From positions 65,265 to 129,264 of the forward strand of contig NZ_DBBS01000003.1 in NCBI RefSeq assembly GCF_002292295.1: a stretch of 64,000 nucleotides of DNA. The letters are read 5' to 3'. This document shows positions 1 through 7,498 of the stretch, in pieces. Made by a program: the position numbers and the translations under genes. Below the pieces are notes generated by a model. It searched no databases. It had not been told where the DNA came from and was given only the letters and a program-made list of their open reading frames with translations. How positions within the stretch are numbered: the first letter of the stretch is position 1; the number at the start of each line of letters is the position of its first letter. This stretch comes from Sphingomonas sp. UBA978 (GTDB lineage: Bacteria; Pseudomonadota; Alphaproteobacteria; Sphingomonadales; Sphingomonadaceae).

Positions 1-191
1 ACCCGATGTGGACGCAGGGCGGCTTCCTGCTCGCGCTCGAACGCTTCGGCTATGACGTCACCGACGCGATGGCGGCGATCATGGCGTTCCAGCGCCGCTT
101 CCGCCCCGAACTGATCGATGGCGAGATCGATGCCGAATGCCGGATGATCCTGCTCGCGCTGCTGCTGCCACGGCCGCAAGGGGACGGCTAG
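1..191 (+). CDS. N-acetylmuramoyl-L-alanine amidase, AmpD-like (C-terminal end only)
   Basis: This is the last 60 or so codons of a gene that begins left of the window; the frame is open from the first base and ends at TAG 189-191. The visible residues (FGYDVTDAM, then AFQRRFRPELIDGEID) match the C-terminal peptidoglycan-binding region of AmpD/AmiD-type amidases, where a FQRRFRP stretch is followed by DG and D. Such enzymes cut the amide bond between N-acetylmuramate and L-alanine in wall turnover. The catalytic zinc domain lies outside the window, so the assignment rests on this short tail. Confidence 0.6.
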   Translation, partial: PMWTQGGFLLALERFGYDVTDAMAAIMAFQRRFRPELIDGEIDAECRMILLALLLPRPQGDG

Positions 192-195
192 GATC

Positions 196-269
196 GGATG
201 ACATCAGATTGATCCGAATGGTCGTCATTGCTTCGCTGCGCTCGCAATGACGGATCAGTTCGATGTCAC
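196..269. repeat. Interspersed palindromic repeat (GTCATTGC family, short form)
   Basis: An inner inverted repeat, GTCATTGC at 224-231 against GCAATGAC at 244-251, is flanked by outer arms that begin GGATGACATCA (196) and end GATGTCAC (269). The same outer and inner arms recur, longer, at 1689-1810, and the inner arm recurs at 7420-7496. It lies between the amidase gene and rnpB. Confidence 0.75.
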
Positions 270-304
270 GCTTTCCTCGCGCGCATTCCCGCGCTAGGGC
301 GCCC

Positions 305-671
305 CGGTCAGAGGGTCGGGCGGCCGCGGGCGCTTTCGGGCGCGCGAGGAAAGTCCGGGCTCCGCGGAACGACGGTGCCGGGTAACGCCCGGCGGGGGCG
401 ACCCCAGGGACAGTGCCACAGAGAGCAGACGGCCGGTCTTCGGACCGGTCACGGTGAAAGGGTGCGGTAAGAGCGCACCGCGCGCCTGGCAACAGGGGCG
501 GCACGGCAAACCCCACCGGGAGCAAGACCGAATAGGGGCGGCACATGGGCTTCGTTCCAGCTCGTCGCCCGGGTTGGTTGCTTGAGGCGGCGCGCAAGCG
601 TCGTCCTAGAGGAATGGTCGCCCATCTCCTTCGGGAGTGGACAGAACCCGGCTTATAGACCCTCTGACGAC
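305..671 (+). ncRNA. rnpB: RNase P RNA, bacterial type A
   Basis: The catalytic RNA that matures the 5' ends of tRNAs. The ends pair to form helix P1: GTCAGAGGGTC at 307-317 is the exact complement of GACCCTCTGAC at 658-668. The universally conserved 5' core GAGGAAAGTCCGGGCTCC starts at 346, a GGTAAGAGCGCACCG stretch lies near 465-480, and the conserved 3' block ACAGAACCCGGCTTATAG is at 641-658. Length (about 365 nt) fits type A. Exact transcript ends are inferred from helix P1. Open frames through this interval are meaningless. Confidence 0.97.
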
Positions 672-728
672 TTTCCGCCTCGCGCAATGGACGTTGCACG
701 CCGCCGTTCAACGCTTATGTGAGCGGCG

Positions 729-1268
729 ATGGCGCGCAGCACGATCCGTTCGAACGACTGGGGTTTCCCCCGCTGGCGAGGCTATGGCTCCAGCCGCGAC
801 GCGACGACGGTGCGATTGTGCGACCGCCACGGTTGCGACGCGCCCGGCAATTGTCCCGCGCCCAAATCGCCGAACAGCCCCGATCGCTGGTATTTCTGCG
901 AAACCCATGCCGCCGAGTACAATCGCGGCTGGAATTATTTCGAGGGCCTGTCGGCGGAAGAGGCGGCGCAGCGCGAGGCGTCGGAGAGCAGCACCGCCAA
1001 GGGCTATGCCAATGCCAGCCATTATGCCTGGGGCGGATCGGGCGACGGCAGCCGCTCGCGCGACGAGATGCGCGCGCTGGAGGCGCTGGGGCTGGAGAGC
1101 GACGCCCATTTCGATGCGGTGAAAGCGGCTTGGCGGCGCATGGCCAAGGAAAACCATCCCGACGTCCGCCCCGGCGACGCCGATGCCGCAGTGCGCTTCC
1201 AGACCGTGCAGGCCGCCTATGAGGTGCTGCGATCCGCCGAGGAGCGCCGCGAGTGGCGCCCCAGCTGA
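729..1268 (+). CDS. J-domain (DnaJ-like) protein
   Basis: A 179-residue protein with a C-terminal J domain from about residue 115. The HPD tripeptide that stimulates Hsp70 ATPase is at 143-145 (AKENHPDVRPGD), followed by helix IV-like FQTVQAAYEVL. The N-terminal half carries cysteines C31, C36, C42 and C57 in a CDRHGCDAPGNC...YFCETH arrangement that could bind zinc. This layout (cysteine-containing N-terminus, J domain at the very end) is typical of a short J protein found in sphingomonads and other alphaproteobacteria. It probably acts as a DnaK co-chaperone with an unknown client. The next gene starts 16 bases before its stop codon. Confidence 0.85.
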   Translation: MARSTIRSNDWGFPRWRGYGSSRDATTVRLCDRHGCDAPGNCPAPKSPNSPDRWYFCETHAAEYNRGWNYFEGLSAEEAAQREASESSTAKGYANASHYAWGGSGDGSRSRDEMRALEALGLESDAHFDAVKAAWRRMAKENHPDVRPGDADAAVRFQTVQAAYEVLRSAEERREWRPS

Positions 1269-1585
1269 AGCGGGTCCGCAGCGACTGGCAGGGTGCGGTG
1301 CTGGTCTGCGGCAAATGTTCGAAGAAGCTCGACGGCGGGTTTGGCAAGAAGGGCCGCACCCCGCTCGCCAAGCTGTTGCGCAAGATCCTCGGGCTGAAGA
1401 AGGGCCGCAAGGCGACGCTCGGCGTGGTCGAGACGCGCTGCCTCGGTATCTGTCCGCGTGCCGGCGTCGCGCTGGTCGACGGCCGCCGCCCCGGCGAATG
1501 GCTGGTCGTGCCGCGCGAGGCCGATATCGTCGAACTCGCCGCCCGGCTGGAGCGCACGCCTGTCGTGGCCGACGAGCCGCGCTGA
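1253..1585 (+). CDS. (2Fe-2S) ferredoxin, thioredoxin-fold type
   Basis: A 110-residue protein with four cysteines spaced as in thioredoxin-like [2Fe-2S] ferredoxins: C19 and C22 (VCGKC), then C63 and C67 (TRCLGIC). The segment after the second pair (PRAGVALVDGRRPGEWLVV) matches the family's conserved strand. It is likely a small electron carrier; the partner is unknown. The ATG at 1253 overlaps the J-domain gene by 16 bases, so the two are probably co-transcribed and translationally coupled. A basic insert (residues 31-53, rich in K and R) separates the two cysteine pairs. Confidence 0.8.
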   Translation: MAPQLKRVRSDWQGAVLVCGKCSKKLDGGFGKKGRTPLAKLLRKILGLKKGRKATLGVVETRCLGICPRAGVALVDGRRPGEWLVVPREADIVELAARLERTPVVADEPR

Positions 1586-1619
1586 CACGTCGTATGCGTC
1601 GTCGCCGGTGCGGCGAAGC

Positions 1620-1862
1620 GGGTCCGTCATCGCCGCGCAGGCGGGGATCCGTAGACGTTGCCGTTGCCGTTGCGGCGCCATTCGAATCGGATGACATGAG
1701 ATTGATCTGAATGTTCGTCATTGCGAGCGCAGCGAAGCAATCCAGAGCCGTACCAGGACGCCCTGGATTGCTTCGCTGCGCTCGCAATGACGGATCAGTT
1801 TGATGTCATCCCGCTCCAGCGACCTTGGCGTGCATGGACCCCGCCTGCGTGGGGAATGACGC
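1620..1862. repeat. Composite palindromic repeat between convergent genes
   Basis: The gene-free stretch 1586-1906 is almost entirely repeat. At its centre a perfect 29-base inverted repeat, 1717-1745 against 1763-1791, begins GTCATTGCGAGCGCAGCGAA. This is framed by imperfect outer arms (GGATGACAT from about 1689, GATGTCATCC to about 1811). Outside these lie a left REP-like unit (GTCATCGCCGCG, 1626) and its inverted partner ending GGGGAATGAC at 1860. It sits between the convergent ferredoxin and sufE genes, so it may act as a bidirectional terminator. Confidence 0.8.
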
Positions 1863-1906
1863 CATGAGGTCGCGGGAAACGATCACGGCGACGCCGCCGA
1901 TCGGCC

Positions 1907-2311
1907 TCAGACGTAGCGTGCCGCCGTCTCGCGGATCAGCGCGATCATGTTGGGGATGCCCTGCGTCCGGTTCGAACTCAGCTGCTTGCCCAGATCGAAC
2001 GGCGCCAGCGCGCCCTCAATGTCCGTCGCGGCGATCGCCGCCGGCGCGCGGTCCTGCACGGTCAGCAGGACGAGCGCGATGATCCCCTTGGTGATCGCCG
2101 CATTGCTGTCGGCGAGGAAGTGGAGCGTGCCGTCGTCGCGGCGGGTCGGGTAGACCCACACCGACGCCGAACAGCCCCGCACCAGCGTCGCCTCGGTCTT
2201 CAGCGCGTCGGGCATCGGCTCCAGCGCGCGGCCCAGATCGATCAGCAGGCGATAGCGATCGTCGGGTTCGAGGAAGTCGTATTCGTCGTGGACGTCGGCG
2301 ATGCTGGTCAT
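1907..2311 (-). CDS. sufE: SufE family sulfur-acceptor protein
   Basis: A 134-residue SufE homologue. SufE accepts sulfane sulfur from the cysteine desulfurase SufS on one catalytic cysteine and passes it to the Fe-S scaffold. That residue is C47 in the motif LVRGCSASVWV, and the family block LSSNRTQGIPNMI lies near the C-terminus. The start at 2311 (MTSIADVHDEY) gives the normal family length; an upstream in-frame extension lacks homology. It is downstream of the phage-shock genes on the same strand, 59 bases after the last one, so it may share their transcript, although no functional link is known. Confidence 0.9.
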   Translation of the reverse strand: MTSIADVHDEYDFLEPDDRYRLLIDLGRALEPMPDALKTEATLVRGCSASVWVYPTRRDDGTLHFLADSNAAITKGIIALVLLTVQDRAPAAIAATDIEGALAPFDLGKQLSSNRTQGIPNMIALIRETAARYV

Positions 2312-2370
2312 GCCTCGCGCGGTACAGCCGGGGCGGGGCGGGGGCAACCGCATCGGGTCGCCCGCCGGCG

Positions 2371-2607
2371 TCAGAGGTCGACGCCCGCCGCGATCGCCTC
2401 CAGCTTCTTGATCCGCTCCTTGAGGTCGGCGATCTCGATCCGCGATCCGGCCGAGGCGACGTTGGGCAAGGGGTCGGCGGTCTGGTCGAGCTGCTGGTGC
2501 TTGAGCGCCAGCCAGCCGCGCCAGCCCGACAGGCCTGCGGTGGTGACCATCGCCAGCCCGGCCAGCGACGACAGCGATACGGTCAGATAGACGTTGGGAT
2601 CGAACAT
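2371..2607 (-). CDS. Small PspB-like membrane protein (TM + coiled coil)
   Basis: A 78-residue protein: one hydrophobic segment at about residues 7-28 (VYLTVSLSSLAGLAMVTTAG), then a short coiled coil ending DLKERIKKLEAIAAGVDL. The ER-x3-LE-x-I pattern in the tail is shared with PspB and with the four genes upstream, so this looks like the most diverged and shortest member of a tandem PspB-like series. A purine-rich RBS (aaggaggcag) precedes the ATG at 2607. No catalytic motif is present; a structural or signalling role at the inner membrane is inferred from position only. Confidence 0.6.
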   Translation of the reverse strand: MFDPNVYLTVSLSSLAGLAMVTTAGLSGWRGWLALKHQQLDQTADPLPNVASAGSRIEIADLKERIKKLEAIAAGVDL

Positions 2608-2630
2608 GGTCTGCCTCCTTCCGGCAGGGG

Positions 2631-2930
2631 TCAGTTGATGGGAAGCCGCGACGGCGCGGTGCTGCGTCCGTCGTGACGGGCGTCGCGCAGGGCGTCGATT
2701 TCCTGCGCCAGATCGACGCCGCGGTCGGTGACGATGCGTTCGAGGACGCGGACGCGCTCCTCCAGCCGTTCGGTCTGGGTGGCATATTGCGCCGCCTTCT
2801 CGGCGACCTTGGTCGCCTCGATGTCCATCCGTCGCTGCTGGAGCGCGAACCAGGGCTTGACGACGATCCCGCCGATGATCGCGACGATCGGGATCAACAG
2901 AGCCAGAACCGGGATGATGAGTGGGGACAT
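2631..2930 (-). CDS. Small PspB-like membrane protein (TM + coiled coil)
   Basis: A 99-residue protein from the ATG at 2930 (MSPLIIPVLALLIPIVA); an in-frame ATG 19 codons upstream would add a charged stretch before the membrane segment and is less likely. Residues 2-24 form one transmembrane helix, followed by a long coiled coil containing ERLEERVRVLERIVTD and then EIDALRDAR. This tail has the same ERI-TD-EI-LR pattern as the neighbouring genes and PspB. It is one of five consecutive PspB-like genes downstream of pspC. A role in the envelope stress response is inferred from the operon. Confidence 0.65.
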   Translation of the reverse strand: MSPLIIPVLALLIPIVAIIGGIVVKPWFALQQRRMDIEATKVAEKAAQYATQTERLEERVRVLERIVTDRGVDLAQEIDALRDARHDGRSTAPSRLPIN

Positions 2931-2958
2931 GATCGTGGCTTTCGAAAAAAAGGGGCGG

Positions 2959-3222
2959 TCAGCCTGCGCGCAGCTGTTCGATCTCATGACCCAGCCGGTG
3001 CGATCGGTCGGTCACGATGCTCTCGATCGTGGCGAGCCGCTCCTGCAACCGGTCGATCTGGCCGACCCGGCGGGCGTTCTCGGCATCGAGCAGTTCGATG
3101 TCGTGCCGCGCGGCGAGATCGGGGGCGGTGGTCGCCTGCCGCACCTTGCGGCGGGCATACCATTGGATCGCGAGCGTTATCAGCGCGCCGGCGAACATGG
3201 AAAAGAAGTGGTCGGGTCCCAT
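2959..3222 (-). CDS. Small PspB-like membrane protein (TM + coiled coil)
   Basis: An 87-residue protein starting MGPDHFFSMFAGALITLAIQ, with one transmembrane segment at about residues 6-22, a basic stretch (WYARRKVRQ) and a C-terminal coiled coil carrying RLQERLATIESIVTD and EIEQLRAG. The tail follows the same pattern as the adjacent paralogues but is clearly diverged (Q and S replace conserved E and R). It is co-directional with its neighbours: 12 bases after the gene upstream and 28 bases before the next start. Function unknown beyond membership of the Psp-linked group. Confidence 0.65.
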   Translation of the reverse strand: MGPDHFFSMFAGALITLAIQWYARRKVRQATTAPDLAARHDIELLDAENARRVGQIDRLQERLATIESIVTDRSHRLGHEIEQLRAG

Positions 3223-3234
3223 CCTGCGTATTCC

Positions 3235-3528
3235 TTAGCGGTCGCGGAGTGATTCGATCTCGCGGGCGGTACGCTCGGCGGGATCGGTGGCGATGCGTTC
3301 GAGGGTGGCGATCCGCTCCTCGAGGCGGCTGACCTGCCCGGTCAGGCGATCGTTTTCGCTGGCGAGCAGCTGCATCGTGCGCTGGTCGTCAGGATTACGC
3401 TTCACCGTCATCCCCCAGTCGTCGCTCGGCGCATAGCCGTGGCGGGCGCGGATCCAGTTGTTGATGAGCCAGCCACCCGTCGAGATGAGGACGAGGGCGA
3501 GGATGAGGAAGGTGCCTTCCGGAGACAT
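3235..3528 (-). CDS. Small PspB-like membrane protein, recent duplicate of the upstream gene
   Basis: A 97-residue protein with one transmembrane helix (about residues 5-24, EGTFLILALVLISTGGWLI), a basic RARHGY segment, and a coiled coil ending RLEERIATLERIATDPAERT then AREIESLRDR. The last 31 residues differ from those of the gene immediately upstream (3541-3861) at only two positions, and the bases match closely as well. This marks a fairly recent tandem duplication or continuing gene conversion. The N-terminal halves differ much more. PspB-like role inferred. Confidence 0.7.
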   Translation of the reverse strand: MSPEGTFLILALVLISTGGWLINNWIRARHGYAPSDDWGMTVKRNPDDQRTMQLLASENDRLTGQVSRLEERIATLERIATDPAERTAREIESLRDR

Positions 3529-3540
3529 GATGCTGTTCCC

Positions 3541-3861
3541 TTACCGGTCGCGGAGCGCTTCGATCTCGCGGGCGGTGCGCTCGGCGGGATCGGTGGCGAT
3601 GCGTTCGAGGACGGCGATCCGTTCCTCCAGGCGGCTGACCTGTCCGGTCAGCTTGTCGTTCTCGTTGGTGAGCAGCATGATCTTGCGCTCCGCCTCGATC
3701 CCGTCGCCGTCCTGCGCCATGCCGCGCCAGTGGCGGCGGCGGTTGCGGCGGCCTTCGTCATCGAGCGGGTAGCCATGCTTGGCCTTGACCCAGGTGGTGA
3801 AGGCGTGGCGCGCCGATACCGCGCCGACGATCCCCACCGGCACCATCCAACCCATATCCAT
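3541..3861 (-). CDS. Small PspB-like membrane protein
   Basis: A 106-residue protein from the ATG at 3861 (MDMGWMVPVGIVGAV); a second ATG two codons in is also possible. A short membrane segment (residues 5-22) is followed by KAKHGYPLDD, a basic linker (RRNRRRHWRG) and a coiled coil ending RLEERIAVLERIATDPAERT. The C-terminal third is nearly identical to that of the next gene downstream. PspB of E. coli has the same overall plan (N-terminal helix, then a leucine-heptad segment that binds PspA/PspC). This gene starts 38 bases after the pspC stop codon. Confidence 0.7.
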   Translation of the reverse strand: MDMGWMVPVGIVGAVSARHAFTTWVKAKHGYPLDDEGRRNRRRHWRGMAQDGDGIEAERKIMLLTNENDKLTGQVSRLEERIAVLERIATDPAERTAREIEALRDR

Positions 3862-3899
3862 CGTATCTCTCCCTCTGGCCCCTCGCGAGCGTCCCCGGC

Positions 3900-4274
3900 T
3901 CAGCGCAGGCTGTCGATTTCCTCGGCCAGCCGGTTGTTGCGGCTGGTGTAATGCAGCTCGATGTCGGCGAGCCGGCGGTCGATGTCGCGGAACTTGCTGC
4001 GCACTTCGGCGGTCGAGCGCTTCGGGTTCGAGCGCATGCCCTGCCAGAACTTCGCGTCCTCCTGCGTCTCGTACAGGCCGACTGGCTTCTTCGGCGCCAG
4101 CCAGCCGGCGGCGAGATAGGCGACGAAGACCCAGCCCGACGTCGCCAGCGTCAGCACGATCATCGCGACCCGGACGAGCGTGATGTCGAAGCCGGTATAG
4201 TCGGCGATGCCGGCGCAGACGCCCATCCACTTGGCATCCTGCTTGTCGAGGTAGAATTTGGTGCGGGCGGCCAT
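3900..4274 (-). CDS. pspC: PspC-domain envelope stress protein
   Basis: A 124-residue PspC homologue. The PspC domain (residues 5-65) starts KFYLDKQDAKWMGVCAGIAD and contains the typical LVRVAMIVLTLATSGWVFVAYLAAGWL membrane segment. PspC is an inner-membrane sensor that, with PspB, frees PspF from PspA under membrane stress. The C-terminal region (about 75-124) adds a coiled-coil tail, DIDRRLADIELHYTSRNNRL then AEEIDSLR, resembling the tails of the five small genes downstream. It follows pspB with one base between stop and start, so the order pspA-pspB-pspC matches the classical operon. Confidence 0.92.
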   Translation of the reverse strand: MAARTKFYLDKQDAKWMGVCAGIADYTGFDITLVRVAMIVLTLATSGWVFVAYLAAGWLAPKKPVGLYETQEDAKFWQGMRSNPKRSTAEVRSKFRDIDRRLADIELHYTSRNNRLAEEIDSLR

Positions 4275-4275
4275 C

Positions 4276-4536
4276 TCAATTCCTCCGGTCGAGCTGATAG
4301 GTGGTCGGCTGAGCGCTCAGGCTCGGCTTGAAGTCGGGGTTGTCGGCGGCGACGATCCGCTCGACGGTGTTGACGCGTTCCTCGAGGCGGCGGGCGAGAT
4401 TGAACATCTCGTCGAGCAGCTTCTCGTCCTCGTCGGTGATCTTGGGCGCCTGCTTCCACTTGGTGACATAATGGAAGATCAACCAGGGCAGGCCGATCAG
4501 CGCGAGGAAGATTGCCAGGACTCCTTCGAAGTTCAT
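4276..4536 (-). CDS. pspB: Phage shock protein B
   Basis: An 86-residue PspB homologue: a transmembrane helix at residues 4-24 (GVLAIFLALIGLPWLIFHYV), the basic KWKQAPK turn, and the conserved heptad segment LLDEMFNLARRLEERVNTVE followed by RIVAADNPDF. In E. coli PspB works with PspC as the positive regulator of the response and binds PspA when the membrane is damaged. The start at 4536 lies one base after the pspA stop codon, consistent with coupled translation. The C-terminal 15 residues beyond PDF are an extension. Confidence 0.92.
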   Translation of the reverse strand: MNFEGVLAIFLALIGLPWLIFHYVTKWKQAPKITDEDEKLLDEMFNLARRLEERVNTVERIVAADNPDFKPSLSAQPTTYQLDRRN

Positions 4537-4537
4537 C

Positions 4538-5215
4538 TCAACCCTCCCCGCCGGTGCCGCGGCCCAGACGCGCCTTCAGCGCGGCGAGTTCGGCGTCGAC
4601 CTTGTCGCCCTGCCGCAGCTCGGCGATCTCTTCCTCCAGCGTCTTCGGCACGCCCAGTCCCAGCGCCTCGGCGCGGCCCTCGGCATCGTCGACGCGGCGT
4701 TCGAGGATGTCGAAGCGGCTGAACGCCTCGTGCGTCTTCGGACCGGCGTACATCTCGCGCAGGCGGTAGCGGTTGTTCGCGCTCTCCAGCCGGGTCTGCA
4801 CGTTCGACTGCTTGGCGCGCGCCTCGGACAGCTTCTTCTGGAGCTTGGCGATATCCTCTTCCGACGCGCGCAGCGCATCGTCGAGCACCTTCACCTCGAT
4901 CATCAGCTGCTCGGCCATGTCGGCGGCCTTCTGCTTCTCGCCGAGCGCGGCCTTGGCGAGATCCTCGCGGTCCTTGCTCAGCGCCAGTTCGGCCTTTTCC
5001 ATCCAGTTCGCCTGGAGCTGGTCGAGCTTGTTGATGTGGCGGCGCATCTCCTTCTGGTCGGCGATCGTGCGCGCCGCACTGGCGCGGACCTCGACCAGCG
5101 TCTCCTCCATCTCGAGGATAATCATGCGGATCATCTTCGCCGGGTCTTCCGCCTTTTCGAGCAGGTCGGCGAAGTTGGCGGCGACGATATCGCGGGTGCG
5201 GGAGAAAATGCCCAT
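4538..5215 (-). CDS. pspA: Phage shock protein A (PspA/IM30 family)
   Basis: A 225-residue PspA. The N-terminal amphipathic helix (MGIFSRTRDIVAANFADLLE) and the signature EDPAKMIRMIILEMEETLVE are intact; the rest is the long coiled-coil hairpin of the ESCRT-III/PspA superfamily. PspA binds stressed inner membrane as oligomers and, unstressed, inhibits PspF. The start at 5215 gives the standard N-terminus. It is the second gene of the leftward operon after a small secreted protein (5287-5430), with a 71-base gap that contains a hairpin. Confidence 0.97.
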   Translation of the reverse strand: MGIFSRTRDIVAANFADLLEKAEDPAKMIRMIILEMEETLVEVRASAARTIADQKEMRRHINKLDQLQANWMEKAELALSKDREDLAKAALGEKQKAADMAEQLMIEVKVLDDALRASEEDIAKLQKKLSEARAKQSNVQTRLESANNRYRLREMYAGPKTHEAFSRFDILERRVDDAEGRAEALGLGVPKTLEEEIAELRQGDKVDAELAALKARLGRGTGGEG

Positions 5216-5241
5216 CGTGATCTGTGCTCCTGGTAACATGG

Positions 5242-5275
5242 CCGGGGCGGAGCGAGGGAAATCGGCCCGCCCCGG
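5242..5275 (-). promoter_or_regulatory. Hairpin between the operon's first gene and pspA
   Basis: CCGGGGCGG at 5242-5250 is the complement of CCGCCCCGG at 5267-5275, with a 16-base loop. It lies in the leader of pspA, after the small first gene. There is no U-run, so it is more likely an mRNA stabiliser or partial attenuator than a full terminator. Confidence 0.4.
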
Positions 5276-5286
5276 TTTGGGGCCGC

Positions 5287-5430
5287 TTATGCCGTGAGGC
5301 GGGCGGCCTTGACGACGGTCGCGTCGTTCACGCCGGTCGCCGGACCCACCGCGCCAGCGACGCAGAGCGCGCTGAACAGGGCCGTGCAGACGATGGCGGC
5401 GAACTTGCGACCGATCTCGGAATTGAACAT
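5287..5430 (-). CDS. Small secreted/membrane protein heading the psp operon
   Basis: A 47-residue protein starting MFNSEIGRKFAAIVCTALFS at 5430, preceded by a perfect RBS (ggaggtttcc). A basic start and a hydrophobic stretch (residues 11-26) followed by VAGAVGPATG look like a signal peptide or a single membrane anchor; the remainder is about 20 residues. Upstream in-frame codons run across the sigma-54 promoter and are not coding. It is the first gene after that promoter and so should be strongly induced with pspA. I do not recognise a named family, though small secreted proteins of this kind are common in sphingomonads. Confidence 0.65.
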   Translation of the reverse strand: MFNSEIGRKFAAIVCTALFSALCVAGAVGPATGVNDATVVKAARLTA

Positions 5431-5487
5431 GGAAACCTCCTGAATACTGAACCTTGTCACCACCGTGCGGCGGTATGCCAGTAGCAT

Positions 5488-5503
5488 TGCATGGGTCGTG
5501 CCA
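5488..5503 (-). promoter_or_regulatory. Sigma-54 promoter of the psp operon
   Basis: Read leftwards the sequence is TGGCACGACCCATGCA. It matches the RpoN -24/-12 consensus (TGGCACG, four bases, TTGCW) at every defined position but one, with the correct spacing between the GG and GC pairs. It points at the small gene starting at 5430 and at pspA, and lies in the intergenic region shared with pspF, the sigma-54 activator. The transcription start is predicted near 5477. Confidence 0.85.
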
Positions 5504-5564
5504 ATTCCGAGAATGGCGGAAATCAGCCATTTCCCGGTGTATTATCCGCATGAACCACGGATGA

Positions 5565-5592
5565 ACGCTTGCGTAACCTTGGCATTTTACGC
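5565..5592. promoter_or_regulatory. Candidate PspF enhancer (upstream activating sequence)
   Basis: GCGTAA (5571-5576) and its complement TTACGC (5587-5592) form an inverted repeat about 95-115 bases upstream of the predicted sigma-54 start, where PspF sites lie in E. coli, and just before the pspF start, where binding would allow autoregulation. The 13-mer ACGCTTGCGTAAC at 5565-5577 recurs exactly at 6669-6681, right after pspF. Binding is inferred from position only. Confidence 0.4.
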
Positions 5593-5604
5593 CAGAAGTT
5601 GGCG

Positions 5605-6669
<1,065 letters not shown>

Positions 6670-6698
6670 CGCTTGCGTAACGGGCGGGGAGCGTTAGG

Positions 6699-6719
6699 CC
6701 GCGTTTCGCGTTAACGCGG
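6699..6719 (+). terminator. Hairpin after pspF
   Basis: CCGCGTT (6699-6705) pairs with AACGCGG (6713-6719) across a 7-base loop, followed directly by a second small hairpin (GGGACGA 6718-6724 / TCGTCCC 6728-6734). There is no U-run. It could end pspF transcription or shape the sodB leader. Confidence 0.35.
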
Positions 6720-6758
6720 GGACGACATCGTCCCACCTTCTCGAAAGGAGCCTTTTCC

Positions 6759-7364
6759 ATGGCATTCGAACTTCCGCCGCTGCCGTACGCCTATGACGCG
6801 CTGGAGCCGGTCATCTCCAAGGAGACGATGACCTTCCATCACGACAAGCATCACGCCGCCTATACCGCCAAGCTCAACGAGGGCGTCGCCGCCGATCCCA
6901 AGCTGGAAGGCAAGTCGATCGAGGACATCCTCGGCATGATCTCGACGCTGCCGCCGCTGGTCCGCAACAACGGCGGCGGCTTCTGGAACCACGATTTCTT
7001 CTGGAAGATCATGGGGCCGAAGGGCTCGACCCAGCCGTCGGGCGCGCTCAAGGACGCGATCGACGCCTATGGCGGCCTCGACAAGCTGAAGGACGATTTC
7101 AACACCAAGGGCGCCGGCCAGTTCGGCTCGGGCTGGGCCTGGGTCATCAAGGATGCCGGCGGCGCGCTCAAGGTCACCTCGACGCCGAATCAGGACAATC
7201 CCCTGATGGACGACGCCAAGGAGCCGGGCACGCCGATCCTCGGTAACGACGTGTGGGAGCACGCTTATTACCTGACCTACATGAACGACCGCCCCGGTTA
7301 TCTGAAGGCGTGGTGGGACGTCGTGAACTGGGACGAAGCCGGCAAGCGTTTCGACGCGGCATAA
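6759..7364 (+). CDS. sodB: Superoxide dismutase, Fe/Mn family
   Basis: A 201-residue cytoplasmic superoxide dismutase. Metal ligands are H27 (MTFHHDKHH), H78 (FWNHDFFW), D164 and H168 (GNDVWEHAYY). The active-site glutamine appears at the C-terminal-domain position (STPNQDNPL, Q145), and GGG precedes the second ligand; both are Mn-type features although the gene is usually labelled sodB in sphingomonads. Metal use (Fe, Mn or either) cannot be settled from sequence. A strong RBS (aaaggag) sits 8 bases before the ATG. There is no signal peptide. Confidence 0.95.
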   Translation: MAFELPPLPYAYDALEPVISKETMTFHHDKHHAAYTAKLNEGVAADPKLEGKSIEDILGMISTLPPLVRNNGGGFWNHDFFWKIMGPKGSTQPSGALKDAIDAYGGLDKLKDDFNTKGAGQFGSGWAWVIKDAGGALKVTSTPNQDNPLMDDAKEPGTPILGNDVWEHAYYLTYMNDRPGYLKAWWDVVNWDEAGKRFDAA

Positions 7365-7419
7365 GGTTTGGGAGGGGCGGCATGGCGACGTGTCGCCCCC
7401 TCATTCGTCGCCTTTCATC

Positions 7420-7496
7420 GTCATTGCGAGCGTAGCGAAGCCATCCAGAGCGTCTTGGTCCGGCTCTAGATCGCTTCGCTACGCTCTCAATGGTGA
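7420..7496. repeat. Palindromic repeat (GTCATTGCGAGCG family) between convergent genes
   Basis: GTCATTGCGAGCGTAGCGAA at 7420 opens an arm that runs to about 7450; a mirrored arm (GATCGCTTCGCTACGCTCTC, roughly 7468-7487) closes it. The core arm is the same as in the element at 1717-1791, with T for C. It fills the gap between the convergent sodB and yciB genes. Confidence 0.75.
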
Positions 7497-7498
7497 GG

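Noticed and set aside
305..671. Open frames on both strands between the amidase and J-domain genes
   Set aside because: They run through the RNase P RNA gene, whose structure explains the sequence.
5569..5604. TTG start for pspF 12 codons upstream
   Set aside because: It would place coding sequence over the probable enhancer and adds residues absent from PspF; the ATG at 5605 fits the family.
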